From the NCBI RefSeq assembly GCF_016458275.1, contig NZ_JAEMHM010000025.1, positions 1 to 64,000 on the forward strand: a stretch of 64,000 nucleotides of DNA. The letters run 5' to 3'. Within the stretch, counting starts at the first letter, position 1, and each line of letters opens with the position of its first letter. Origin of the DNA: Geomesophilobacter sediminis (GTDB taxonomy: Bacteria > Desulfobacterota > Desulfuromonadia > Geobacterales > Geobacteraceae). Shown here one piece after another: positions 34,585 through 43,819 of this stretch. The notes under the pieces are model-generated. The model had not been told where the DNA came from, did not search any database, and saw only the letters and a program-made list of their open reading frames with translations. The translations under genes were made by a program, and so were the position numbers.

Positions 34585-35406
34585 CTAGTCTTCCCCCGGG
34601 CGGTAGCTCATCACGTTGAGCTCGCTTTCCACGTCCGTGACCCCGCTCACCTGCGCTGCGATCTTCAGCGCGGCCTCGATCTCCTCTTCGGACTGGACGT
34701 GTCCTGAGATGGTGACCAGGCCCTCCTCGGCGATGATGTGGCACTGGACGGCATTCACTTCGGTGGATTTCAGCAGTTCGGCTTCCACCCGCTTGGCGAG
34801 GATGATGTTCTCCAGCAGCTCCGCGGACTCTTCTTCGGCTTCCTTGAGCCGCGGGTCCTTGACCGCCGCGACGATGCTGTCGACCATGGTGCTCTGGGAG
34901 ACGTGGGTGGTATTGAACAAAAGGTCGTACCCGAGCGGATCGCTCCAGTCACGGTTGAAATAGAAATGGATGTAACCGCCCAGCTGGTGATCGCTTTTCC
35001 GGACCAGGACCCGGGCGAGTTCCGGATCGATCCAGTCGCGCTCGGCGAGCTTTTCCACCCGGTCTTCAAAGGGAGCAATGAAACGGACCCGCAGGACGTT
35101 CCCCATCCCTTCGAGCAGATCCTGCCCACCCCGTCCGTAGAGAATGACGTTCCCCTGCTTGGCGCAGTCGAGCAGGATCAATTCAACGGTAGTCAGATAG
35201 GCGGCTTGCAGGCGGTCTTCCGCAGTCCGATACGCCGGAGGTTTCTCGTCCACGCGATCCAGAATATCGGTGGTCAGGCCGTATTTGGGAGCAAGCTCCT
35301 CCACCTTGGCACGATCGACCAGCGTGTATTTTAGCCGTTTCGCGAGTTCCTTCGATACGGCATAGGCGCCGGTTCCCATCTGCCGGGAAATGGTGATTAT
35401 TGCCAT
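34585..35406 (-). CDS. cytidylate kinase-like protein with BON domain
   Basis: A 273-residue protein. Residues 1-190 match the cytidylate kinase-like (Cytidylate_kin2) family with MAIITISRQMGTGAYAVSKELA as degenerate P-loop (GTGAYAVS rather than GxxGxGKS). Residues about 200-268 form a BON domain (TSGHVQSEEEIEAALKIAA). BON domains bind membranes or sugars, so this may be a regulator and not a nucleotide kinase. It is preceded by GGAGGAG and a candidate promoter. Confidence 0.8.
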   Translation of the reverse strand: MAIITISRQMGTGAYAVSKELAKRLKYTLVDRAKVEELAPKYGLTTDILDRVDEKPPAYRTAEDRLQAAYLTTVELILLDCAKQGNVILYGRGGQDLLEGMGNVLRVRFIAPFEDRVEKLAERDWIDPELARVLVRKSDHQLGGYIHFYFNRDWSDPLGYDLLFNTTHVSQSTMVDSIVAAVKDPRLKEAEEESAELLENIILAKRVEAELLKSTEVNAVQCHIIAEEGLVTISGHVQSEEEIEAALKIAAQVSGVTDVESELNVMSYRPGED

Positions 35407-35439
35407 GCAAGCTCCTCCTTCCTAATGAAAAATCAAGTC

Positions 35440-35469
35440 ATGATAGCACGGTTTCTCCACTGTATACAA
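35440..35469 (-). promoter_or_regulatory. candidate sigma-70 promoter
   Basis: On the minus strand TTGTAT and TATCAT are separated by 18 bases, 34 bases upstream of the cytidylate kinase-like gene start. Confidence 0.4.
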
Positions 35470-35603
35470 GTAGATAGTAACCGAGAGATCGTTCGGAAGG
35501 GGGTACGGAGCGGGGGGCAACGAAGCAACTGACAAGGAAGGAACGGCGAAAAATAAGGGACTTGAAGCGTGGTCAATGGTCCATGATCAACGGCTAATGG
35601 TCG

Positions 35604-36287
35604 TCATTCCACGCTCACCCGGACCACCCCGGCAAGAGCACCGAGCTTGTCGCAGATACTGCCGGTGGTCTCGTTCGCGGCCACTTTGACCTGGAAGGCC
35701 ATCATCAGGCGACGGTGCTGGATGTCGCGGTCCAGCTTGAGGTTCAGCGGCACGATGCGGCAGCCGGCCAGCCCCTTCTCGATGTCGCAGATGAAGTCGG
35801 GGTTGTCCTCCCCCCAGATGCGGATGGAAAGGTACGTGTCGCGGGGGAGCAACTTTTCCACCGGCTTGAGGAGCATGAGGCTTGCCAGTGCGATGAAGGT
35901 GACCAGAAACGCGAGGGCATAGAATCCGATGCCGCAGGCAACGCCGAGGGCGGCGGCAACCCAGAGGCAGGCGGCGGTGGTGAGGCCGCGGATCGAAGTC
36001 TTGTCGCGCAAGATGGCGCCGGCGCCGAGAAAACCGATTCCCGTGACGACCTGGGCGGCGACGCGGCCGGGGTCGACGCCGACCGGGATTTTGCCGCTGA
36101 AGTCACCGTAGAGGCGGTAGAACTCGATGGAGGTGATGACGAAGAGACAGGCCCCCAGGGAGACGAGGAGGTGGGTCCGGAACCCGGCAGGCCGGCCGTG
36201 GACCTCCCGTTCGAGCCCGATCAGCCCTCCCAGCAACGAGGCCAGGAGCAGGCGCATGACGTAATGGAGATCGAGTTCGAGGCCCAC
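35604..36287 (-). CDS. MgtC/SapB family membrane protein
   Basis: A 227-residue protein with the conserved MgtC N-terminal membrane domain (LLASLLGGLIGLEREVHGRP, residues 13-32; RTHLLVSLGA; GFLGAGAILRDK), about five helices, and a C-terminal ACT-like soluble domain (about 150-227). MgtC proteins inhibit F-ATPase or help growth at low magnesium; the role here is unknown. The start is GTG. It lies 6 bases after the MglA-like GTPase gene, in the same operon. Confidence 0.88.
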   Translation of the reverse strand: MGLELDLHYVMRLLLASLLGGLIGLEREVHGRPAGFRTHLLVSLGACLFVITSIEFYRLYGDFSGKIPVGVDPGRVAAQVVTGIGFLGAGAILRDKTSIRGLTTAACLWVAAALGVACGIGFYALAFLVTFIALASLMLLKPVEKLLPRDTYLSIRIWGEDNPDFICDIEKGLAGCRIVPLNLKLDRDIQHRRLMMAFQVKVAANETTGSICDKLGALAGVVRVSVE

Positions 36288-36293
36288 GGCCCG

Positions 36294-37223
36294 CTACCCC
36301 TGGTCCAGGGAAACGGTGAGATTGAGGATGACGGACCGGCTTTTCCCGCCGGAGCGGACGGTAAGGGGGACGCTCAGCCGGGAACCGGCCAGTTCGACGT
36401 CGGCAGAGATCTCCAGGGTGAGCGCCTCCTCTGCGCCGGACGGCTCTTCGGTAAGCGCCACCGAGTTCACTTCCTCCAAGTCAACGGTTTCGAACGCCGG
36501 CTCCGGTTCGGGAGCGGGGGGCGCCACCGGGGAGGGCTCGGGAGCCGCCTCGGCTGCGGGGGCTACCGGGGCTAACGCCGCTGCTTCCGCAACGGCCGCC
36601 GGGGCGGGCTCTGCCGCTTCCTCCTTGCCGGCCAGAAGATCACTGTGGCGCAGGTCGATCAGCACCGCCTTGACCAGTGCCAGAAGCGTCTGCAGCACCC
36701 CGCTTCCATCCTCGCTGGCAGCGGTGAAGCTGGGAGCCCCGTTGTCGTTGAGCAGCCGGTCCAGGTCCTCTTTGGACTGGGCGTCGGCACGGTCGCTCTT
36801 GTTGTATTGGAAGACCAGCGGCTTGGAGTCGAGGTTCAGGCCGTACCCGCCCAAAAGCCCCTCCAGGGCCTCCAGGCTCCGACGGTTCTCCCCTGCCCGT
36901 TCCGCCGCGGAGTCGGCGACGAAGACGATGCCGTCGGCCCCCTTGAGTGCCACCTTCCACGCCGCGGGATCGACGTTTGCGCCGGAGATGGTATAGACGT
37001 GCACCCGGACCCGGTAGCCGCGGACCATCGATTCCCCCGGAGGGGTGAAGTCGAAGAACAGCATCTTGCCGCCCTGGACGTTCATCACCTTCAGTTTGCC
37101 GCGGAAGTCGGGCTTCAGCTTGCCGTGGATGAACTTGAGGTTGGTGGATTTGCCGGCAAGGCCGGGGCCGAAATAGACGACCTTCGCGTTTATCTCGTGC
37201 AGCGCCTGATTGATAAGAGCCAT
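36294..37223 (-). CDS. MglA-like small GTPase with C-terminal extension
   Basis: A 309-residue protein. The first 190 residues match MglA-type GTPases of bacterial polarity: P-loop GPGLAGKST (residues 19-27), FFDFTPPG, and NKSD (about 140-143). Where MglA has PGQ with the catalytic glutamine, this protein has SGA (about residue 82), so GTP hydrolysis may be impaired or differently stimulated. A Pro/Ala/Glu-rich linker (about 200-250) and a beta-rich C-terminal domain follow. No MglB gene is adjacent. GGGGG precedes the ATG. It shares an operon with the flanking genes. Confidence 0.82.
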   Translation of the reverse strand: MALINQALHEINAKVVYFGPGLAGKSTNLKFIHGKLKPDFRGKLKVMNVQGGKMLFFDFTPPGESMVRGYRVRVHVYTISGANVDPAAWKVALKGADGIVFVADSAAERAGENRRSLEALEGLLGGYGLNLDSKPLVFQYNKSDRADAQSKEDLDRLLNDNGAPSFTAASEDGSGVLQTLLALVKAVLIDLRHSDLLAGKEEAAEPAPAAVAEAAALAPVAPAAEAAPEPSPVAPPAPEPEPAFETVDLEEVNSVALTEEPSGAEEALTLEISADVELAGSRLSVPLTVRSGGKSRSVILNLTVSLDQG

Positions 37224-37238
37224 GGAAGCCCCCTTTGT

Positions 37239-38153
37239 TTATTTCTGAGATTTGCTCATCAAGATCCGCCGGGCTTGGGTGGCGATGACCGTGGAGACGT
37301 TCTTGCTCTTGGCCAGCATGGCCAGGTCCTTTTCCGTGAGCGTCGCCACGTAGCGCAGCGCGTTGGGGAGCGGCGTCTTGTGGTTTTCCACCAGGGCCTT
37401 GCGGATCTGGTAATTCTTCACCCATTCCTTGTTGGCGCAGATCACCCGCATGACTTCGTCGTTTTGCACCGCGGATTTCGCGATCGTCAGCACCTCGTTC
37501 TCGGTCAGGCGCGGGTTCTTGATCACCGCCCCCGAGACGAGCTTGTTGCTGTCCTTGATCAGCAGGGTGCGCCACTCCTTGTCCCCGGTCAGGGCCGCCT
37601 TGATCTTCTCGGCGACCCCCATGCTCTGGGCCATCTGGTACTTCGACTGGTACTCTTCCTCGTCGATCTCGTCGGACTCTTCCTCGGCCTCGCCCTCCCC
37701 TTCAGCCGCGTTCAAATCGGAAGGTGAAACCGGTGCGTCGGGCTCGGCGGCAGGCTCCGCGGCTCTGGGAGCCGGGACCGATGCCGGTGCCCCCTTGGCC
37801 GCAAGAAACGCCGCCGCCTGGGGAGACAAAAGCGGATGGGCGAGAAAGAGCGGGACCAGTTCGGAGCGGCCGGCGTGGAACTTCACCAGTACGTCGAGAA
37901 GTCGCCAATGCAGTGCCGGGTCCCGGAGGACCTCTTCGATCCAGCGCGAATCCAGGGCGCGCAGGGTGGCCGTGGCACGGTCGCGCACCTCGGCATCCGG
38001 ATCGTTGCCCAGGCAGACCAGAAGCTGCAGCCGCTCCAGGGGCAAAAGTTCCGGCGGCCCCGCCGCCCCCAGCAGCCGCTTCTCGCGGGAAGCATCCTGG
38101 GCCAGGTACGGGGCGGCCGCGGCCGAGAATGTGAACGTCGCTTTTTGCGCCAC
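37239..38153 (-). CDS. HEAT-repeat-like protein
   Basis: A 304-residue, apparently cytoplasmic helical protein. The N-terminal half has HEAT/leucine-rich-variant-like helix pairs (ERLQLLVCLGNDPDAEVRDRA). An acidic low-complexity linker with EEESDEIDEEEYQ (about 158-170) is followed by a second helical domain (about 180-300) of similar repeats (NPRLTENEVLTIAKS). Function unknown. The GTG start has AAGGA upstream. Gaps of 8 and 15 bases to the neighbours put it in one operon with the SPOR and GTPase genes. Confidence 0.75.
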   Translation of the reverse strand: MAQKATFTFSAAAAPYLAQDASREKRLLGAAGPPELLPLERLQLLVCLGNDPDAEVRDRATATLRALDSRWIEEVLRDPALHWRLLDVLVKFHAGRSELVPLFLAHPLLSPQAAAFLAAKGAPASVPAPRAAEPAAEPDAPVSPSDLNAAEGEGEAEEESDEIDEEEYQSKYQMAQSMGVAEKIKAALTGDKEWRTLLIKDSNKLVSGAVIKNPRLTENEVLTIAKSAVQNDEVMRVICANKEWVKNYQIRKALVENHKTPLPNALRYVATLTEKDLAMLAKSKNVSTVIATQARRILMSKSQK

Positions 38154-38161
38154 GGGGTCCT

Positions 38162-39316
38162 TTATTTGCCGGTCTTCACTACCTTCGCATCAACCCCGGT
38201 CTTTTTCAGCCGCTCCAGGGCCTGCTCGGCCGAGGCCTGGTTGGGGAAGCTCCCGGCGCGGACCTTCAGCACCGCAACCGGAGCGGTGGCGGTCCGCAAA
38301 AGGAGCTTCACCCCCTTGTCGTAGAGGCGGTCCTGTTCCAGGGCGGCTTTCTTTTCGCGCAGATAGGAACCGGCGTAGACCGCGTAGCGGCCGTTTTCGG
38401 TCAGCATGAAGGCATCCGGGGCGGTCTGCTTGAGACGCTGCAGTTCCTCGGCCGCCTCATCCTTGTTGGCGAAATCCGCCAGGAAGAGCCGGTGCATCGG
38501 CTCGCCCTTTTTCATCTTGGTCTTTTCCATGCCGCTGATGCCGGCTTTCTTCAGCTTTGCGGTCACCGACCTCACTTCGCTCTCGGCGAGGTCCCCGGCA
38601 AGCTCCAGGGTGTATGCGCCGCGCGGCGCAGCCTTGGACGCCGCAGCCTTGGTCGCCTGCGGTTTCGCATCGCCCTTTTCCGGTTTGGCGGGAGCGCCCT
38701 TTGCCGCAACGGCCGTCTTGGCCGGAACCGCGCCCTTGGCATCCTTCCCGGCGGCCGGTTTGGCCGGCGCGCTCTTGGCAGCGGCGGGAGCGGTCTTGGC
38801 GGTCTTCTCCGCTTTGGCCGCGGGCTGGGCCGGTTTCTCCGCTTTGGCCTTGGCCGCCTTGTCGGCCGCGGCTACCGCAGGCTTGGACTCCTTCGCCTCC
38901 TTGCCGGCGGGGACCTTGGCGGCAGCCTCCTTGGCGGGGGCCTTGGCACCCTTTTCTTCCTTGGCTACGGCAGGCTTGGCACCTTTTTCCGCTTTGGCAG
39001 GAGCAGGCTTCGCGCCTTTTCCCGGCGGTGCCTCCTGGGCTCCCTTGTCGCCCGGCTTGGCAGCGGCAACCTTCTCCTCCTCGCCTTTCTTTCCCTTTGC
39101 CTCGCCTGCCTCTCCGCCGCGCGGCGGGAGCGGCTTTTTCACCACGGTCTGGGCCTGCTGGGGGGGAGGCGCCTCGGGACGCGGCCGGATCAGCCCGGTA
39201 AAGAAGTAGAGATAACCATAGAGAACGGCTACCAGCACCAGGAGCAAGAGCAGCGACTTCTGGGAGCTTTTGGTCTGGGCGCGTTCCTCGGTATCCGGCT
39301 GGTTTTCGTGGGCCAT
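38162..39316 (-). CDS. SPOR-domain membrane protein with long Ala/Lys-rich linker
   Basis: A 384-residue single-pass protein. A transmembrane helix lies at about residues 21-41. The linker (about 50-230) is almost entirely Ala, Lys, Pro and Glu in short imperfect repeats. The C-terminal part carries two beta-alpha units typical of SPOR (about 235-305 and 310-384), the last with RAGSFPNQASAEQALERL. It probably spans the periplasm to touch septal peptidoglycan. AGGAGG precedes the ATG. It is the first gene of the four-gene operon running to mgtC. Confidence 0.82.
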   Translation of the reverse strand: MAHENQPDTEERAQTKSSQKSLLLLLVLVAVLYGYLYFFTGLIRPRPEAPPPQQAQTVVKKPLPPRGGEAGEAKGKKGEEEKVAAAKPGDKGAQEAPPGKGAKPAPAKAEKGAKPAVAKEEKGAKAPAKEAAAKVPAGKEAKESKPAVAAADKAAKAKAEKPAQPAAKAEKTAKTAPAAAKSAPAKPAAGKDAKGAVPAKTAVAAKGAPAKPEKGDAKPQATKAAASKAAPRGAYTLELAGDLAESEVRSVTAKLKKAGISGMEKTKMKKGEPMHRLFLADFANKDEAAEELQRLKQTAPDAFMLTENGRYAVYAGSYLREKKAALEQDRLYDKGVKLLLRTATAPVAVLKVRAGSFPNQASAEQALERLKKTGVDAKVVKTGK

Positions 39317-39543
39317 GTAAAGGTTCCTCCTGAACTCTCCCGGGCCGACCGGGAATCATTTGCGGTCCGCCCCCCGCGGCAATGCCGGACGAAGGACGGG
39401 GATTGCGTACTTCTGAAAACAAGCAACAGGGATAACGGGGAGCCGGGGGAAAGAAAAGCTTCCCGAGCTACGCCGCCATCCCTGCCAGACTGCCGATTCG
39501 GCGATCGGGCCGGGGCATCCCGGGGACGCCCCAGCCCCACCGG

Positions 39544-41643
39544 CTAATGGTTGTTGCCGTTACCCTTGTTAGCGGCCCCCGACTCGGTGATGATCTTCTG
39601 GGCCAGGTGGCTGGGCACCTCTTCGTAGTGCGAGAACTCGGAACTGAAGAGGCCGCGGTCGCTGGTCATGGAACGGAGGTCGTTGGAATAGGTCAGCACC
39701 TCGGACATCGGGACCACCGCGCGGATGATCTGCGCGTTCGCCTTCGGCTCGACCCCCACGACCTTGCCGCGCCGCGAGTTCAAATCGCCGATGACGTCCC
39801 CCATGTTCTCGTCGGGAACCGTGATCTTCATGTTGACGATCGGCTCCAAAAGGACCGGCTTGCAAAGCTCCATCGCCTTTTTGAATGCCATGGAACCGGC
39901 GACCTTGAAGGCGAGCTCGGAGGAGTCGACGGTATGGAAGGAGCCGTCGTAGAGCGCGACCTTGATATCGACCACCGGGTAGCCGGCGAGGAAACCCTCT
40001 TTGGCGGCGTCCTGGATCCCCTTGTCGACCGCCGGGATGTACTGGCGCGGGATGACCCCGCCGACGATCTTGTCCTCGAACAGGTACCCCTCGCCGCGCG
40101 GCTGCGGGGAGAGTTCGATCCAGCAGTCGCCGTACTGGCCACGCCCGCCGGACTGCTTCTTGTATTTGCCCTGCACCTTGGCGCTGGCGCGGATGGTTTC
40201 CAGGTAGGGGACCTTCGGGGTCTTCAGGAGCACCTCCACCCCGAACTTCCGCTTCATCTTCTCGACGATGACCTCCAGGTGGACCTGCCCCATCCCGGAG
40301 ATGATGAACTCGTTGGTCTGCGGGTCGCGGTGCGACTCCAGCGTCGGCTCCTCCTCGATCATCCGGTGCAGCGCGGAGTGGATCTTGTCCTCGTCGTTTT
40401 TGGTCTTGGGCGCGATGGCGTAGGAGATCACCGGCAGCAAAAGCTTCGCCGGCTCGTAGACGACCGGTTTCCCTTCGTCACACAGGGTGTCCCCGGTGAT
40501 GGTCTCCTTGAGCTTCGCCACCGCGACGATGTCGCCCGCCACCGCCTGCTTGATGGCGTGCTGCTTCTTCCCTTCCAGCTCGTAGATCTGCCCGATCCGT
40601 TCCTGGGTCCCCCGGGTGGAGTTGTACACGGTGGAGTCGGAGTTGAGCACGCCGGAATAGACCCGGAAGATGCTGATCTTGCCGGTGTAGGGATCGGAAG
40701 TGGTCTTGAAGACCAGCGCCGAAAACGGCTCGTTCTCGGCCGGCTTGCGCTCGACGATCTCCTGGTTGCGCGGGTCGGTCCCCACCGCGGCGGTCTTGTC
40801 CAAAGGAGACGGCAAGTAGGCGCAGATGGCGTCCAAAAGCTGGGCGACGCCGATGTTCATCAGCGCGGAGCCGCAAAGGACCGGGGTGAAGGTGCTGCGC
40901 AGGGTGCCGACCCGGAGCCCGTCCAGGATCTCGTCGGTGGTCAGCTCCCCGGTATCGAGGAACTTTTCGGTAAGGGCGTCGTACGCCTCGGCTACCGTCT
41001 CCACCATGAGGTCGCGCATCCGGCTCGCCTCGGCCTGGTATTCGGCCGGGATGTCGATCTCCTGGAACTTGCCGGAGAGATCCTTCTGGAACTGGTAGGC
41101 CTTCATGTGAATCAGATCGATGACGCCGGAGAAGTTCTCCTCGGCCCCCATCGGGATCTGCAACGCCACGCTGCGCGCTCCGAGCGCCTTTTCCATGTCG
41201 TCGATGGCGCGCAAAAAGCTCGCCCGCTCGCGGTCCATCTTGTTGACGAAAGCGATGCGCGGAATCTCGAACTCGTTGGCCCAGGCCCACACTTCCTCGG
41301 TCTGGACCTTAACCCCGGAAATGGCGGAGAGGATGACCACGGCGCAGTCGAGCGCCCGCATGCAGGCCCGGGTGTCGGCGATGAAGTTGCCGTATCCCGG
41401 GGTGTCGACCAGGTGGATCGAGCACTCCTTCCACTCGCAGTGGTCCAGCGAGGAGGTGATGGAGATGCGCCGCTTGATCTCCTCCGGCTCGAAGTCCATG
41501 GTCGAGGTGCCGTCATCGACCCGTCCGAGTCGGTCGACCATCCCGGTGTTGAAAAGGATCGCTTCACTGAGCGAGGTCTTGCCTGCGCCCCCGTGAGCCA
41601 CAATTCCAAGGTTTCTCAACTTTGCCGTTTCGTACCTTCCCAT
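39544..41643 (-). CDS. elongation factor G paralogue (EF-G-like GTPase)
   Basis: A 699-residue five-domain translational GTPase. Its G1 motif is AHGGAGKTS instead of the canonical AHIDAGKTT, and the switch I end is RRISITSSL instead of RGITITSA. G3 DTPGYGNF and G4 NKMD are normal. These changes are typical of the second EF-G type found beside str-operon fusA, thought to act in translocation under stress or in ribosome recycling. It is alone, without rpsL/rpsG/tuf neighbours. GGGGGG precedes the ATG. Confidence 0.9.
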   Translation of the reverse strand: MGRYETAKLRNLGIVAHGGAGKTSLSEAILFNTGMVDRLGRVDDGTSTMDFEPEEIKRRISITSSLDHCEWKECSIHLVDTPGYGNFIADTRACMRALDCAVVILSAISGVKVQTEEVWAWANEFEIPRIAFVNKMDRERASFLRAIDDMEKALGARSVALQIPMGAEENFSGVIDLIHMKAYQFQKDLSGKFQEIDIPAEYQAEASRMRDLMVETVAEAYDALTEKFLDTGELTTDEILDGLRVGTLRSTFTPVLCGSALMNIGVAQLLDAICAYLPSPLDKTAAVGTDPRNQEIVERKPAENEPFSALVFKTTSDPYTGKISIFRVYSGVLNSDSTVYNSTRGTQERIGQIYELEGKKQHAIKQAVAGDIVAVAKLKETITGDTLCDEGKPVVYEPAKLLLPVISYAIAPKTKNDEDKIHSALHRMIEEEPTLESHRDPQTNEFIISGMGQVHLEVIVEKMKRKFGVEVLLKTPKVPYLETIRASAKVQGKYKKQSGGRGQYGDCWIELSPQPRGEGYLFEDKIVGGVIPRQYIPAVDKGIQDAAKEGFLAGYPVVDIKVALYDGSFHTVDSSELAFKVAGSMAFKKAMELCKPVLLEPIVNMKITVPDENMGDVIGDLNSRRGKVVGVEPKANAQIIRAVVPMSEVLTYSNDLRSMTSDRGLFSSEFSHYEEVPSHLAQKIITESGAANKGNGNNH

Positions 41644-41765
41644 AGCGCCCCCCTAGATTCATAGAAACAGGTTAAGGTTAAGGAAAACGAACTTCTTCCG
41701 GAACTATTTGAGAATACAACGATGGAGCAGGTACTGCCAGTGACTTTATGGAACGACGATCTTCC

Positions 41766-42530
41766 CTACTTGTTTCTGAGATAGATGATCCGCAGCCCCT
41801 CCAGAGTGAGAAATTCATCCACGTGCTCGATGGTGGTTGATTCCGGCGCAATCAACGATGCCAGCCCGCCGGTGGCGATGACTTTGGGATTGTCCTTGCC
41901 TTCGGCCTTCATCCGCTGCACGATCCCGTCGACCAGCCCCACGTAGCCGAAGAAGACGCCGGCCTGCATGGAGTTCACCGTGTTCTTCGCGATGATGCTG
42001 GGAGGGCGGGCGATGTCGACCCGCGGCAGCTTGCTGGCTTTCTGGAAGAGCGCCTCCATGGAAATGGCCAGCCCCGGGGCGATCGCCCCGCCGCAGTACT
42101 CCCCCTTCTTATTGACGTAGTCGAAGGTGGTGGCGGTGCCGAAATCGATGATGATGAGCGGCGTCCGGTATTTTTCGAAACCGGCAACGGCGTTGACGAT
42201 CCGGTCCGCCCCGACTTCCTTCGGGTTGTCGTAGTGGATCGGCATGCCGGTCTTGATGCCGGGGCCGACCACGTAGGGGGTGGTGTTGAAGTACTGTTTG
42301 GCGAGCCGTTCCAGGACGCCGGTCAGGGTCGGAACGACCGAGGAGACGATGATGTCCTTGATGTTGGAGAAGGCGATGCCGGCCAGGTGGAACAGCTCGT
42401 GGAAGAGGATGCCGTACTCGTCGGTGGTTTTCGACTTGTCCGTGGAGACCCGCCAGTCGCGGATCAGGGTATCCCCGTCGTAAATCCCCAGCACGATGTT
42501 GCTGTTGCCGACATCAATGACCAGTAGCAA
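41766..42530 (-). CDS. coaX: type III pantothenate kinase
   Basis: A 254-residue CoaX that phosphorylates pantothenate in the first step of coenzyme A synthesis. ASKHA-fold motifs are visible: IDVGNSN (residues 5-11), [11 protein letters not shown] (about 106-116) and [12 protein letters not shown] (about 127-138). The TTG start has AGGAGG 5 bases upstream. It lies downstream of birA in the same direction, after a 305-base gap with repeats. Confidence 0.95.
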   Translation of the reverse strand: MLLVIDVGNSNIVLGIYDGDTLIRDWRVSTDKSKTTDEYGILFHELFHLAGIAFSNIKDIIVSSVVPTLTGVLERLAKQYFNTTPYVVGPGIKTGMPIHYDNPKEVGADRIVNAVAGFEKYRTPLIIIDFGTATTFDYVNKKGEYCGGAIAPGLAISMEALFQKASKLPRVDIARPPSIIAKNTVNSMQAGVFFGYVGLVDGIVQRMKAEGKDNPKVIATGGLASLIAPESTTIEHVDEFLTLEGLRIIYLRNK

Positions 42531-42835
42531 GCAAACCTCCTATCTCAATGGACAATTGACCATGGTCCCTCATCCGCAGTGTTACTTTATATCGGCAGCA
42601 ACGCCGATTCCCTGAGGCCCGATGCCGGTAAGCTTTCAGCTCCCCCATTGGAAAAAAGAGGGCTGGGATTTAGGTTCTGAGGCGTGTCAATGCTCTGAAA
42701 ACGCACTCCCTCAAAGGCAAATCCCCCTCAATCCCCCTTTGCTAAAGGGGGACTTAATCGGCCTTACCTCTACCGAGAAAGGTCCGACCCGCTGCGACAA
42801 AACGGTTTTCGTTGTCAATTGTCAATTATCCATTG
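42531..42835. other. intergenic gap with short repeats
   Basis: No gene. It holds a CAATGGACAATTGACCATGG motif at about 42546-42565, a CCCCCTTTGCTAAAGGGGG palindrome at about 42732-42750, and the TCAATTG array at 42813-42842 that runs into the 3' end of birA. Confidence 0.6.
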
Positions 42836-43819
42836 TCAATTGATCAGACTTACATCTCCTGAGAGAACCGTTTCCAGCTTGCCGTCGGAAAGCCGCACCA
42901 AAAGCGCGCCGAACGCATCGAGCCCTTCCACGACCCCGGAGAACTCGCGCTCGCCGCAGCTCACCTTGACGCCTCGGCCGCAGATCCGGGAGCGCTCCAG
43001 CCATTCGGACCGGATCGGCGCCTCGCCTTCCTTCAGGAAAACCTCGTAGAGCCGGTCCAGTTCAGCCAAAAGCGTCCGGGCAAACTGGACCCGGTTCACT
43101 TCCACCCCACCCGCCTCGAAAAGCGAGGTCGCCGGATGGCGCAGGGTGGTGCCGAACTGGTCGGCACGCATGTTCAGGTTCACCCCGATCCCGAGCACGA
43201 CGAAGTTCACTTTCTCGGTTTCGGCGTTCATCTCGTTGAGCAGGCCGGCGACCTTCTTACCCGACACCAGGATGTCGTTGGGCCATTTGATCTGGGGCGT
43301 GACGGTAGTGCAGGCTTCGACGGCGCGCGCAACGGCTACGACGGAGAGGAAGGTGAGCTGACAGGCGGCTACGGGGGAGATCGGGGGACGCAGGATGACG
43401 GAGCAGTAGAGGTTTACTCCGGGGGGGGAAAGCCAGACGCGACCGAGCCTCCCCTTCCCTGCCGACTGGGCGTCGGCGATCACCACGGTTCCCTCGACGC
43501 CACCTTCCTCGGCAAGCTTGAAGGCAACCGCGTTGGTGGATTCGGTTTCCTTGAGGCAGATGACGGAACCGCCGATGCGGCGGGCTGGCAGCCCTGCCAT
43601 GATCTGCCGCGGGGTGAGGCGATCCGGCGCGGCAACCAGCCGGTATCCCTTGGCGGGCACCGCCTCGATGTGGTACCCCTGTGCCCTCAGCCCTTTCATG
43701 TGTTTCCAGACGGCGGTCCGGGAGACCCCCAGGTGCCGGCTCAGTTCCTCACCCGAGACGAAGCCTTCCCCCTCCCGGAAGAGTCCCAGTATCCCCTCGT
43801 CGACATCCGCCCCTTTCAA
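42836..43819 (-). CDS. birA: biotin--protein ligase / biotin operon repressor
   Basis: A 327-residue bifunctional BirA. An N-terminal winged-helix (GEELSRHLGVSRTAVWKHMKGL, about residues 20-41) is followed by the ligase core with SAGKGRLGRVW (about 115-125) and KWPNDILVSGKKVAG (about 175-189) and a C-terminal SH3-like domain. It biotinylates carboxylases and may repress biotin genes. The TTG start at 43819 overlaps the nadC stop (TTGA), with GGAGG just upstream. The final codons and stop come from the TCAATTG repeat. Confidence 0.94.
   Translation of the reverse strand: MKGADVDEGILGLFREGEGFVSGEELSRHLGVSRTAVWKHMKGLRAQGYHIEAVPAKGYRLVAAPDRLTPRQIMAGLPARRIGGSVICLKETESTNAVAFKLAEEGGVEGTVVIADAQSAGKGRLGRVWLSPPGVNLYCSVILRPPISPVAACQLTFLSVVAVARAVEACTTVTPQIKWPNDILVSGKKVAGLLNEMNAETEKVNFVVLGIGVNLNMRADQFGTTLRHPATSLFEAGGVEVNRVQFARTLLAELDRLYEVFLKEGEAPIRSEWLERSRICGRGVKVSCGEREFSGVVEGLDAFGALLVRLSDGKLETVLSGDVSLIN

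Noticed and set aside
39547-41664. 705-residue plus-strand frame
   Set aside because: Antisense shadow of the EF-G paralogue.
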